Origin: Acidithiobacillus sp. YTS05
GTDB taxonomy: Bacteria; Pseudomonadota; Gammaproteobacteria; Acidithiobacillales; Acidithiobacillaceae
DNA: 64,000 nt
Assembly (NCBI RefSeq): GCF_024396695.1
Contig: NZ_CP094359.1
Location: 1,302,001-1,366,000, forward strand
Reading direction: 5' to 3'
Below the pieces are notes generated by a model. That model made no database searches, was not told the origin of the DNA, and was given only the letters and a program-made list of their open reading frames with translations. This document shows positions 6,772-14,785 of this stretch, one piece after another (the first letter of the stretch is position 1; each line of letters begins with the position of its first letter). A program made the position numbers and the translations under genes.

Positions 6772-7335
6772 ATGCAGAAACATACTTCAAGAGCCATCAA
6801 GGCCACCCTCGCTGTGGGTTTGGCCGGTACTTTGCTGGCAAGTGGCCTGGCCGTTGCCGCACCCTACGTGCTGGTGGATGGTAAAACGGTTCCGGTGCAT
6901 GTAGAACAAAAAACCATGCACATTCCTGGCGGTGTCATCCATATTGAAAGCATCAGCTATGGTAGCGGACCGCAGGCACAGGTGGCCTTTCACTCCCTGA
7001 ATACCGCCCAAGCAGAGGCGTTGATGCAGCAGAATGCCGTGCAGATGCGGCAAATGCAGGTCGCCATGGAGCAACAGATGGCGATGATGAATCAAATGAT
7101 GCAGGTTGCCTTTGCCATGCCCGGTGTGCCGATGGTGCAAGCGCCTGTACCAGTGCTGTTCCCGCTGTTCGGCATCCCCTCTGCTCCGACAGGGGTAGCG
7201 CAAGCGCCGTCTCCCAGATCCCAGCAGGCGCAGCCGTCTGGAGTCGCGCCATGGCAGCAGGGCATGTATCAGGTTCACTGGCAAAAACCCGCAGCAGAGC
7301 AGGACAAGAGCAGTAATCCCAAGATCCCGCTTTGA
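6772..7335 (+). CDS. Secreted Met-rich protein
   Basis: A 187-residue protein with a signal peptide (cleavage near residue 29, after LAVAA). A short beta-like domain (YVLVDGKTVPVHVEQ...HIPGG) is followed by a striking Met/Gln segment at about 85-125 with 11 Met in roughly 40 residues (QMRQMQVAMEQQMAMMNQMM). The tail is Pro/Ala/Gln-rich with no Cys. Met clusters in periplasmic proteins often bind Cu(I) or Ag(I), which would suit a bioleaching acidophile, but no known family was recognised. The ATG has an ideal GGAGG site. The gene is monocistronic and ends at the bidirectional hairpin at 7366-7388. Confidence 0.7.
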   Translation: MQKHTSRAIKATLAVGLAGTLLASGLAVAAPYVLVDGKTVPVHVEQKTMHIPGGVIHIESISYGSGPQAQVAFHSLNTAQAEALMQQNAVQMRQMQVAMEQQMAMMNQMMQVAFAMPGVPMVQAPVPVLFPLFGIPSAPTGVAQAPSPRSQQAQPSGVAPWQQGMYQVHWQKPAAEQDKSSNPKIPL

Positions 7336-7365
7336 CCTGCACTTAGCGATCCGTGCTGACGGAAA

Positions 7366-7388
7366 AACGGCGCCCGTAAGGCGCCGTT
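7366..7388. terminator. Bidirectional terminator hairpin
   Basis: A perfect 9-bp stem (AACGGCGCC at 7366-7374, GGCGCCGTT at 7380-7388) with loop CGTAA lies between the convergent Met-rich and SDR genes. A-rich sequence on its left gives a U-tract for the minus-strand transcript. Confidence 0.75.
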
Positions 7389-7411
7389 GTCGTGTGCGCA
7401 AATTGCGTCGA

Positions 7412-8152
7412 CTAACGTCGAGCTACCTTGTCTACGCGGGCCTGGTCGCGCGGTTTGATGACCAGACGATCGATGTTCACATGCTCGGGCAGAGACACTA
7501 CCCAACGAATGGCCTCGGCAATGTCTTCCGCCACCAGCGGGGCCATGCCTTCATATACGGCCTTGGCCGCTTTCGCGTCGCCAGCAAAGCGCACCAGGGA
7601 AAATTCCGTCTCTACCAGTCCAGGATCGATCTCGGTGACGCGAATCGGCTGTCCCAACCATTCCAGGCGCATGGTTTCGCTGATGGCCCGTACCGCATGT
7701 TTGCAAGCGGTGTACCCGGCACCTCCCGCATAGGTTTCCTCACCAGCCACCGAGCCAATGTTGATGACCGTGGCAGCGGGGGATTGCTGTAGCCGGGGCC
7801 AGAGGGCACGAGTAACCCGAGCCAGCCCAAGAACATTGCTTTGATACATCTGCAGCCAGTGTTCCTCGTCGAACTCCACCAGCGATTCCTTTCCGAGGGC
7901 GCCCCCGGCATTGTTCACCAGCACATCGACCGGGATGTCGATCTGCGCGGCAAAGGCAGCGACAGACGCGCTGGAGGTGACATCCAGCTCCAGAGGCATT
8001 CCACCATATTCGCGGGCGATTTTTTCCAGACGCTCGCGTCGCCGCGCCGCCAGAATCACGTGATAGCCAGCTGCACAGAGCACTTGGACCGTGGCAGCGC
8101 CAATGCCGGAGGAGGCGCCGGTCACTACAGCAGTCTTTTGTCGTTCGGTCAT
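7412..8152 (-). CDS. Short-chain dehydrogenase/reductase (YdfG-like)
   Basis: A 246-residue classical SDR. The NAD(P)-binding TGASSGIG is at residues 11-18, NNAG near 89, and the active site has Ser in NIGSVAGEE and the YTACK (YxxxK) dyad near 150. An Arg-rich stretch after beta-2 (AARRRERLE) points to NADP(H). Overall likeness is to the YdfG group that reduces 3-hydroxy acids such as serine or malonic semialdehyde, but SDR substrates cannot be fixed from sequence. The gene is single, and ends against the hairpin at 7366-7388. Confidence 0.85.
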   Translation of the reverse strand: MTERQKTAVVTGASSGIGAATVQVLCAAGYHVILAARRRERLEKIAREYGGMPLELDVTSSASVAAFAAQIDIPVDVLVNNAGGALGKESLVEFDEEHWLQMYQSNVLGLARVTRALWPRLQQSPAATVINIGSVAGEETYAGGAGYTACKHAVRAISETMRLEWLGQPIRVTEIDPGLVETEFSLVRFAGDAKAAKAVYEGMAPLVAEDIAEAIRWVVSLPEHVNIDRLVIKPRDQARVDKVARR

Positions 8153-8341
8153 GAGTACTCCTTATGGATTTTCGGTGGGTCGGTGGCGGCCTCAGCAACA
8201 AAGCGAGGCCCTGACTCGACGCTAGTTATAGTGTAGCACAGGACAGAGAGCGGGCCTTTGCGTCGTAGTTTGGGATCTGCGGATTTTTCTGCCAGGCCCG
8301 GAATGGGCTACCATGCGCGCTTTCGTTTTGACGCGTCTGCC

Positions 8342-8953
8342 ATGCATTTTTCCTTGTTTTTGGACATCTTCAATTTCATCGGCATTTTCGTCTTTGCCAT
8401 AAGTGGCGCCATGCGCGGCGTTCGCGCCGGTCTGGATATTTTTGGGATTGTGGTATTGGCCGTGGTTACGGCGGTGTCCGGAGGAATCGTGCGGGATGTC
8501 CTGATCGGCGCGATTCCGCCGCAATCCACCCGTGACTGGCACGGCATCGCCTTGGCGGTAGTGGCAGGCTTGTTGGTGTTTTTCTTTCATCGGCTGTTTG
8601 AACGCATGCAGTATCCGGTCTTGCTGTTTGATGCCGCGGGTCTGGGGTTGTTTGCCGTTACCGGAACGCAAAAGGCGCTGGACTATGGATTGGCGCCGGA
8701 GATGGCGGCCGTACTGGGCATGATCAGCGGCATCGGCGGTGGCATAGTGCGCGACGTGCTGACGGCACAGGTTCCCGTCGTCTTGCGCGGTGATATCTAT
8801 GCGTCGGCCGCGCTGCTCGGTGCCATCCTGCTGCTCGGCGGTGACTGGCTGCAGCTTCCGGCGTGGCTCAGTCTTCTGCTTGGGGCTTCCTGTACCTTTG
8901 TTCTGCGTACTCTCAGCATCTATCGCCACTGGACCTTGCCACATCCTCGCTAG
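8342..8953 (+). CDS. TRIC/UPF0126-family membrane protein (YicG-like)
   Basis: A 203-residue inner-membrane protein with about seven hydrophobic segments and an internal duplication: FAISGAMRGV...GGIVRDVLIG in the first half and FAVTGTQKAL...GGIVRDVLTA in the second. The duplicated GGIVRD motif is characteristic of the UPF0126/TRIC family, trimeric cation channels in the structures described for prokaryotes. The ATG at 8342 gives the normal family length; no good ribosome site is seen before it or before an upstream ATG at 8303. It lies just upstream of the SOS box but in the same direction as lexA, without clear co-transcription. Confidence 0.85.
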   Translation: MHFSLFLDIFNFIGIFVFAISGAMRGVRAGLDIFGIVVLAVVTAVSGGIVRDVLIGAIPPQSTRDWHGIALAVVAGLLVFFFHRLFERMQYPVLLFDAAGLGLFAVTGTQKALDYGLAPEMAAVLGMISGIGGGIVRDVLTAQVPVVLRGDIYASAALLGAILLLGGDWLQLPAWLSLLLGASCTFVLRTLSIYRHWTLPHPR

Positions 8954-8987
8954 ATTTTTGCCAGAGCGCTTGCATTCCTCATGAATA

Positions 8988-9003
8988 CTGTATAAAAATA
9001 CAG
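8988..9003. promoter_or_regulatory. LexA (SOS) box
   Basis: CTGTATAAAAATACAG matches the gammaproteobacterial LexA consensus CTGT-N8-ACAG perfectly, with an AT-only spacer, 22 bases before the lexA start codon. It predicts autorepression of lexA and SOS induction of the following imuA-imuB-dnaE2 genes. Confidence 0.92.
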
Positions 9004-9025
9004 TTACTGGTTACGGAGGATGCTT

Positions 9026-9634
9026 GTGGAAGCTCTGACACGTCGGCAACAGCAAATTTTGCTATGGATTCAAGAGCAAATTGCCAAGCATGGCCTGCCC
9101 CCTACACGGGCCGAGCTACAGGAGGCCTTTCATTTCCGTTCCCCCAACGCTGCTGAAAGTCATGTGCGTACCTTGGCCCGCAAGGGATATCTAGTCTTGC
9201 AGGAGGGTAGGGCGCGCGGCATTCGTCTGGTCAGCGAGCTGATCGAAGAAAGCGGTTTGCCCCTCATTGGCCGGGTACCCGCAGGTGCCCCGATTCTGGC
9301 CGAGGGCCAGCAGGAAGGGTGTTTACCCATCGATCCACAACTCTTTCCGGGTGCGGACTATCTTCTGCGCGTACAGGGAATGAGCATGCGCGATGCAGGT
9401 ATCCTTGATGGCGATATTCTTGCTGTGCAGCAATGCAGTGAAGCACACAATGGGCAAGTGGTAGTGGCTCGTGTGGATGGTGAAGTTACCGTCAAACGCT
9501 GGCGTAAGGATGGGTACCAGGTATTTTTATTGCCGGAAAATCCGGATTTTTCTCCCATAGAAGTCGATTTGCGTAAGCAGGACCTCCGCCTGGAAGGATT
9601 GGTGGTGGGATTGCTTCGTTTAGGAGGTCTGTGA
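9026..9634 (+). CDS. lexA: LexA repressor
   Basis: SOS repressor with self-cleaving peptidase activity. The GTG at 9026 is chosen over the ATG at 9020: GGAGG lies six bases before it, and the product (MEALTRRQQ...) is then 202 residues, the length of the E. coli protein, and aligns from its first residue. The winged helix contains PPTRAELQEAF and SPNAAESHVRTL. The cleavage site is Ala86-Gly87 in VPAGAP, the catalytic Ser120 is in GMSM and Lys157 in VTVKRW. It heads a mutagenesis operon behind a perfect SOS box, overlapping imuA by one base. Whether it is the only LexA of this genome cannot be told. Confidence 0.95.
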   Translation: MEALTRRQQQILLWIQEQIAKHGLPPTRAELQEAFHFRSPNAAESHVRTLARKGYLVLQEGRARGIRLVSELIEESGLPLIGRVPAGAPILAEGQQEGCLPIDPQLFPGADYLLRVQGMSMRDAGILDGDILAVQQCSEAHNGQVVVARVDGEVTVKRWRKDGYQVFLLPENPDFSPIEVDLRKQDLRLEGLVVGLLRLGGL

Positions 9635-10263
9635 TGAAAACTGCTGTCGAAGAACTGTTAGCCCGTCATCCACAGCGTTTGTGGCGCGCCGAAGCCGGAA
9701 ATCCTGGGCGGCAGAAGCATCTGCAAGATCCCGGGCACAGCGAAGTACGCGATTTGCTGGGCGGCTGGCCGCGCGGGGCCATTACCGAAATCCATAGTCA
9801 GGTAGAAGGTATCGGTGAACTCCGCCTGCTTCTGCCGACCATCGCTGCATTGAGCCAGCAAGAGAAGCGCTGGATACTTTGGTGCCTACCGCCTTATATC
9901 CCCTATGCGCCAGCCCTGGCGGCGGCAGGCGTACGCCTGGATCGAATGCTGATAATCCATCCACGCCAGCGTCAGGATCAGCTATGGACGCTGGAGTCGG
10001 CCCTGCGATCGGGTACCTGTAGCGCTGTACTGGCTTGGCCACCGGCGTTGGAGGAAGCGGCCCAACGGCGTCTGCAACTCGCTGCGGAGACCGGCAACAG
10101 CATGGGCTTTTTCTTTTATCGGGATGTCGTCAGCCAACGTAGTCCGGCGGCCTTGCGTCTGCGCCTGCAGCCTGCTGGCGAGCACACGCGGGTACAGGTG
10201 GAAAAGCGTCGTGGTGCTACGGCGCCAGCAGCGGCCAATCTGGAATTGCCTCTGGCGATCTAA
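9634..10263 (+). CDS. imuA: ImuA, translesion mutasome component
   Basis: A 209-residue RecA-fold-like protein of the ImuA (SulA-related) family. Visible features are the LLGGWPRGAITEI segment near residue 42, where RecA-type proteins bind ligand but without a complete Walker A GKT, and ILWCLPPYIPYAPALAAAGV. ImuA acts with ImuB and DnaE2 in damage-induced mutagenesis and binds RecA in studied systems. The ATG shares one base with the lexA stop (TGATG at 9632-9636) and has AGGAGG upstream. The family's place between lexA and imuB is conserved in many Proteobacteria, which supports the call despite low sequence conservation. Confidence 0.88.
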   Translation: MKTAVEELLARHPQRLWRAEAGNPGRQKHLQDPGHSEVRDLLGGWPRGAITEIHSQVEGIGELRLLLPTIAALSQQEKRWILWCLPPYIPYAPALAAAGVRLDRMLIIHPRQRQDQLWTLESALRSGTCSAVLAWPPALEEAAQRRLQLAAETGNSMGFFFYRDVVSQRSPAALRLRLQPAGEHTRVQVEKRRGATAPAAANLELPLAI

Positions 10264-10274
10264 GAGGATGCCTC

Positions 10275-11684
10275 ATGGCAGAGCAGTGGCTTGCGGTGAT
10301 TTTTCCCGCCCTGGCTGCGGAGTTGTGGAATCTTGACGGCACTCTGCCTGGTGTCTGGATCGCCGATACCCGGCAGCGGGTCTGGCAGATGGATGCTGGG
10401 GCAGCAAAGCAGGGTATTCAGATCGGCATGAGTGCTGCGCAGGCGCGTGCTCTGGCCCCGCAACTGCAGGTTATGCAGCGGGATGCAGAGCGCGAGTTCA
10501 ATCTTCTCGACCGTTGCGCGCAACTGCTATATGCCTGGGGACCGCAGGTAGTAGCCCTGCAGGAATGGCCGCACGCATTGGCCGTAGAGCTGCAAGGCAA
10601 CTCGCGTTGGCGGGCAAGGCCTCAAGCGCTGCTCCAGGCCATTCGTGAATTTGCTGGAGAACGCTTGCGGATTCGTTTGGGCCTGGCACCCACCTCCCTG
10701 GCTGCAGCACTGTTTGCCTGGCAGGGAAAGGATGGGGAATTGTGCCACGGGCCTGCAGACCGCTCTTTTACAGAGTGCTGGCAGGAGATCCCCTTGAAAC
10801 TTCTCCCCGCAAACGACACGCTGCACGCCCGCTGGGAAAGTCTGGGTCTTTACAGTTGCGGCGATTGGCTGCGCCTCGATCGGCGGGAACGGGCGCTGCG
10901 TTTTGGGCCGGAATGGGAGCGCTTTTTGGACCGTTTGCGCGGAATAAGAGCAGATCCGCGTAGCCCTTGGCCCCTGCAGGAAGAATTTGTAGTCGCCTTT
11001 CCTCTGCTGCAGGAAGTCTCTGATTGGCAAGGCTTACGCTTTCCCCTGCGGCGCGCCTTTCAGGAATTGCGGCTACGCTTGCGTCATCGGGCCAGCACGC
11101 GCTGGGAGCTCCTCTTGCAGGGGCGGGATGCACAATATCGTCAGTTGTTGCACAGTCGTGATCCTCTGACCAGTGCGGAGCTCTTTCTGCAGCTTTGGCA
11201 AGAGCGTCTGCAACGACATCCTTGGGGTTTTGCGGCTCGGCACCTGCAGCTGCGTGCCATGGATACGGAGAACTGGGCAGGAGAGCAGGGCGCGTTCTGG
11301 GAGCAGAATCTGCTGCGGGAGCAAGGACAATTGCTGGATCGTTGGCGTGCCCGCCTGGGGGTGGATAGCATTTATCGTGTACAGCCCCGTGCGGATCATC
11401 GTCCGGAATACGCGTGGCATTCCGTCGTGCCGGAAGAGTCAGAGACGAACACGGCTCTTCCCGATCTTCGCCCACGTCCTCTGTGGTTGTTACCTGAGCC
11501 CATCCCGGTTTCTGTGCTGCATGAGCCAGAAACTAGCGAACTGGAGCGGATTGAGGGTGGTTGGTGGGATGGTCACGACGTCAGTCGGGATTATTTCCGT
11601 TGGCGACGGAGCGATGGGGCGGAGTGCTGGGTTTTCCGCGATCGCCGCTCTGCCAGATATTTTCTGCATGGATACTTTGCCTGA
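10275..11684 (+). CDS. imuB: ImuB, inactive Y-family polymerase homologue
   Basis: A 469-residue DinB/UmuC-related protein. The N-terminus reads WLAVIFPALAAELWN where active Y-family polymerases carry the metal-binding DxDxFFA, so the first catalytic acidic residue is absent, as is usual for ImuB. Fingers/palm features survive as KQGIQIGMSAAQARAL and IRLGLAPTSLAAALFAW. ImuB is the hub that links DnaE2, ImuA and the beta clamp. The start has AGAGGA upstream and follows imuA by 11 bases; the 3' end overlaps dnaE2 by 17 bases. The C-terminal region is where clamp binding would be expected, but I could not pin the motif. Confidence 0.9.
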   Translation: MAEQWLAVIFPALAAELWNLDGTLPGVWIADTRQRVWQMDAGAAKQGIQIGMSAAQARALAPQLQVMQRDAEREFNLLDRCAQLLYAWGPQVVALQEWPHALAVELQGNSRWRARPQALLQAIREFAGERLRIRLGLAPTSLAAALFAWQGKDGELCHGPADRSFTECWQEIPLKLLPANDTLHARWESLGLYSCGDWLRLDRRERALRFGPEWERFLDRLRGIRADPRSPWPLQEEFVVAFPLLQEVSDWQGLRFPLRRAFQELRLRLRHRASTRWELLLQGRDAQYRQLLHSRDPLTSAELFLQLWQERLQRHPWGFAARHLQLRAMDTENWAGEQGAFWEQNLLREQGQLLDRWRARLGVDSIYRVQPRADHRPEYAWHSVVPEESETNTALPDLRPRPLWLLPEPIPVSVLHEPETSELERIEGGWWDGHDVSRDYFRWRRSDGAECWVFRDRRSARYFLHGYFA

Positions 11685-14600
11685 TCCTGCCTACGCTGAG
11701 CTCTATTGCCTAAGTAATCTGAGTTTTCAGCAGGCAACGGCAAATGTCGAAGATCTGCTCGATCGCGCAAAGGCACTGGGCTATGCGGCACTCGCCATTA
11801 CCGAAGAATGCTCTTTGTATAGCGCGCCGCGCGCCCATGTGCATGCCCAGACAATCGCCTTTCCTTTGCTGATTGGTTGTACCCTGCAACTGGAAGAGGG
11901 ATTGCGTCTCGTCTTGCTGGTAGAGGACCGGGCAGGCTATGCGGCGTTGGCGCAGTTGATCAGCCTTGCCCGCAGCCGGGCGGAGAAAGGAGGATACCGC
12001 ATCTTCCTTGCTGATCTGCTACCTTTGTCTGGACTCTTGGCGATTCTCCTGCCGGAGTATCGCAACGCGCCCGCAGCAGATCACCTGGTAACGGAGCTAC
12101 GTGCTGCCTGGGGTGGCGCGCGGCTGTGGCTTGGACTTTCCTTACGTTATCGCGGCGATCAACAACGGCAGCTGACGGCTCTGCGCCACTGGCAGCAGCA
12201 CTTCCAGCTTCCCGCGGTCGCCTGTACTGGCGTGCGCATGGCGCGGCGTTCCGAGCGCTTTTTATTGGATGTCCTTACGGCCATCCGTTTGCGCAAGCCG
12301 GTCTCTGCGGTAGGCTGGGATCTGCCCAGTAATGGCGAGCAGCACTTGCGCACACGCCAGCAACTGGCGCAGCTCTATCCAGCAGAACTGCTGGCAGAAA
12401 GCGTCCATATTGCTCAGCGCTGTCGATTTTCTCTGCAGGAACTACGCTACCACTATCCGCAAGGGTCCTGCCCGGCTTCCCAAAGCCCACAGGAATATCT
12501 GCAACAAGAAGCCGAAAAAGGTCTGCTGCGACGCTATCCCCATGGCGCGCCAGAGGCGGTCCGGCAGCAATTGCAGGAAGAATTGCGCATCGTCGCCGAG
12601 CTGGGCTACGCCAATTACTTTCTGACGGTATACGAGATTGTCAGTTTCGCCAGGGAGCGCGACATTCTCTGCCAGGGACGCGGCTCGGCAGCCAATTCCG
12701 TACTTTGCTATGTCCTAGGCATCACCGAGGTGGATCCGGCACGTGCACATCTGCTCTTTTCCCGGTTTTTATCCCGCGAACGGGGAGAGCCACCGGATAT
12801 CGATATCGACTTTGAGCACGAGCGGCGGGAAGAGGTCATCCAATATGTCTTTCGTCGCTACGGTCGCCGCCACGCCGCCTTGACTGCCAGTATCATCCAT
12901 TATCGCCCGCGCAGCGCCATGCGGGATGCGGCGCGTGCCCTGGCTTTCTCCGCCAGCGAGCAGGATCAACTTTGTCAGCAATTGGCGTGGTGGGATGGTC
13001 GCCGGGTGCTTCCCGAACGTCTGCAAGAGGCCGGCTTCGACCCGCAACATTCCGCCGTGCAACGCCTCATCATTGTCGTCAATGCCTTGGTAGGGATGCC
13101 GCGCCATCTTTCGCAGCATGTGGGAGGGATGGTCCTTTCCGAGACGCCGCTCGATGCCCTGGTCCCCATCGAGCCAGCCCGGATGTCGGAACGTACGGTA
13201 TTGCAGTGGGATAAAAACGATCTGGATCTGCTCGGTATCTTGAAGGTGGATCTGCTTGCTTTGGGAATGCTGACTGTGTTGCGTCGCGCCTTGGCGGATT
13301 TGCACATGCGGCTCGCCGACCTTCCCGCAGAAGATCCGCAGGTCTATGCCATGCTGCAGCGCGGCGAGAGCCTGGGGGTCTTTCAGGTAGAATCGCGGGC
13401 GCAGATGGGGATGCTGCCGCGATTGAAGCCCCACTGCTTTTACGATCTGGTGATTGAAGTGGCCATTATCCGTCCCGGTCCCATTCAAGGGGGCATGGTA
13501 CATCCCTATCTGCGTCGTCGGGCGGGTCAGGAGGCAGTATCGTATCCCGGCCCCGAAGTCCAGAAGGTTCTGGAGCGCACCCTGGGGGTACCGATCTTTC
13601 AAGAGCAGGTGATGCAGATCGCCATGGAAGCGGCCGGCTTTGATGGCGATGCGGCCGATGGTCTGCGCCGCGCCATGGCTGCCTGGCGGCGCAAGGGGAA
13701 TCTGGGACCATATCAGCAACGTCTCTTGGAGGGTCTGGCGGCCCGCGGCTATGCAGAAGATTTTGCCCAGCAACTCTGTGAGCAGATTCGTGGCTTTGCC
13801 GAATATGGCTTTCCCGAATCCCATGCCGCAAGCTTTGCGCTACTGGTTTATGCCTCGGCATGGATCAAATGCCACCATCCGGCGGTATTCACGGCTGCTC
13901 TGCTCAACAGCCAGCCGATGGGTTTTTATGCGCCGGCACAGATCGTCGAAGAAGCAAAGCGTCAGGGTGTGCAGGTATTGCCTGTGGATATCCGTCGCAG
14001 TCATTGGGAAACCCGGGCCCGCGGCCGGCGCGTGCGTCTGGGGTTACATCAAGTCAAGGGACTGCTGCGTAGCGATATCGAGCGCTGCCTTGCCTGGCGT
14101 GAGGCAGATGGCAATCTTGATCCTGAGACCTTATTGCAGGACGCCGGAGTTGGACGGCAAAGCTTGGAAAAGCTGGCACGTGCTGGCGCCTTCGATGCCT
14201 TGCTCGGACATCGGCGTGAGGCACTGTGGCAAATCCTGGCGCTATGCAAGAATACGGCGCTAGCGCTACCCGTAGCTTCCAAACAACCTTCTACGCTGCC
14301 GCCACCATCTGCGCAAAGTCTTTGTCGCGACGATTATCAACAGTTGGGCTTGAGCCTGGGTCCCCATCCGTTGTCTTTTTTACGGCCACAGTTGGAACGG
14401 GAAGGTTACCGTAGCATTGTGCAGTCTCTGCGCCGGCCTTCGGGTACAAAGGTGCGCGTCGCCGGCTTGGTGACCCATCGCCAGCGCCCCAGCACTGCGC
14501 ACGGTACGGTGTTCCTGACCATTGTCGATGAGTCGGGCAGTGCCAATCTTATCGTCTGGCCACAGCGGGTGGAGGAGTGGCGGCGCCCGGTGTTGCACGG

Positions 14601-14730
14601 CAAACTCCTGGGGGTGCTGGGGCGTCTCGAAAAGAACGGCCCCTATGTTCATAACATCATTGTCGAAGAAATACAGGATTATTCTACGCGCCTTTCTGAT
14701 CTGCGTGCGGTCTCACAGGATTTTCAATAA
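11668..14730 (+). CDS. dnaE2: Error-prone DNA polymerase DnaE2
   Basis: A 1020-residue C-family polymerase. Order: PHP domain (about 8-200), palm with PPDIDIDF carrying two catalytic Asp (near residue 374), the third acidic region in LKVDLLALGML, helix-hairpin-helix (LLQDAGVGRQSLEKLA) and a C-terminal OB fold (VRVAGLVTHRQRPSTAHG). Length near 1020 rather than about 1160 and the GTVFLTIVDESG segment are typical of DnaE2. The PHP active site is altered: AELYCLSN has Tyr13 where AELHCLSN is usual, and ITEECSL has Glu47 for TDECSL. The ATG at 11668 lies inside imuB; the open frame upstream to 11173 is a shadow of imuB. Expected to bypass lesions during SOS. Confidence 0.93.
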   Translation: MDTLPDPAYAELYCLSNLSFQQATANVEDLLDRAKALGYAALAITEECSLYSAPRAHVHAQTIAFPLLIGCTLQLEEGLRLVLLVEDRAGYAALAQLISLARSRAEKGGYRIFLADLLPLSGLLAILLPEYRNAPAADHLVTELRAAWGGARLWLGLSLRYRGDQQRQLTALRHWQQHFQLPAVACTGVRMARRSERFLLDVLTAIRLRKPVSAVGWDLPSNGEQHLRTRQQLAQLYPAELLAESVHIAQRCRFSLQELRYHYPQGSCPASQSPQEYLQQEAEKGLLRRYPHGAPEAVRQQLQEELRIVAELGYANYFLTVYEIVSFARERDILCQGRGSAANSVLCYVLGITEVDPARAHLLFSRFLSRERGEPPDIDIDFEHERREEVIQYVFRRYGRRHAALTASIIHYRPRSAMRDAARALAFSASEQDQLCQQLAWWDGRRVLPERLQEAGFDPQHSAVQRLIIVVNALVGMPRHLSQHVGGMVLSETPLDALVPIEPARMSERTVLQWDKNDLDLLGILKVDLLALGMLTVLRRALADLHMRLADLPAEDPQVYAMLQRGESLGVFQVESRAQMGMLPRLKPHCFYDLVIEVAIIRPGPIQGGMVHPYLRRRAGQEAVSYPGPEVQKVLERTLGVPIFQEQVMQIAMEAAGFDGDAADGLRRAMAAWRRKGNLGPYQQRLLEGLAARGYAEDFAQQLCEQIRGFAEYGFPESHAASFALLVYASAWIKCHHPAVFTAALLNSQPMGFYAPAQIVEEAKRQGVQVLPVDIRRSHWETRARGRRVRLGLHQVKGLLRSDIERCLAWREADGNLDPETLLQDAGVGRQSLEKLARAGAFDALLGHRREALWQILALCKNTALALPVASKQPSTLPPPSAQSLCRDDYQQLGLSLGPHPLSFLRPQLEREGYRSIVQSLRRPSGTKVRVAGLVTHRQRPSTAHGTVFLTIVDESGSANLIVWPQRVEEWRRPVLHGKLLGVLGRLEKNGPYVHNIIVEEIQDYSTRLSDLRAVSQDFQ

Positions 14731-14757
14731 AAAACCCGTGCCCTGGAAGACACGGGT
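14728..14757 (-). terminator. Intrinsic terminator of the APC permease gene
   Basis: A 7-bp stem (ACCCGTG at 14734-14740, CACGGGT at 14751-14757) is followed on the minus strand by six T residues, a classical terminator 28 bases past the permease stop. It also sits directly after dnaE2 on the plus strand, where it lacks a T-tract. Confidence 0.85.
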
Positions 14758-14785
14758 GATTCTACTATCAGACCTCTTTAGATCT

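Noticed and set aside
11173-11667. In-frame N-terminal extension of DnaE2
   Set aside because: It lies within imuB in another frame; the DnaE2 family start (AELxCLSN) follows directly after the ATG at 11668.
12769-13824. 351-codon minus-strand frame
   Set aside because: Antisense shadow of the dnaE2 catalytic core, with His/Gln-rich composition typical of such shadows and no start signals.
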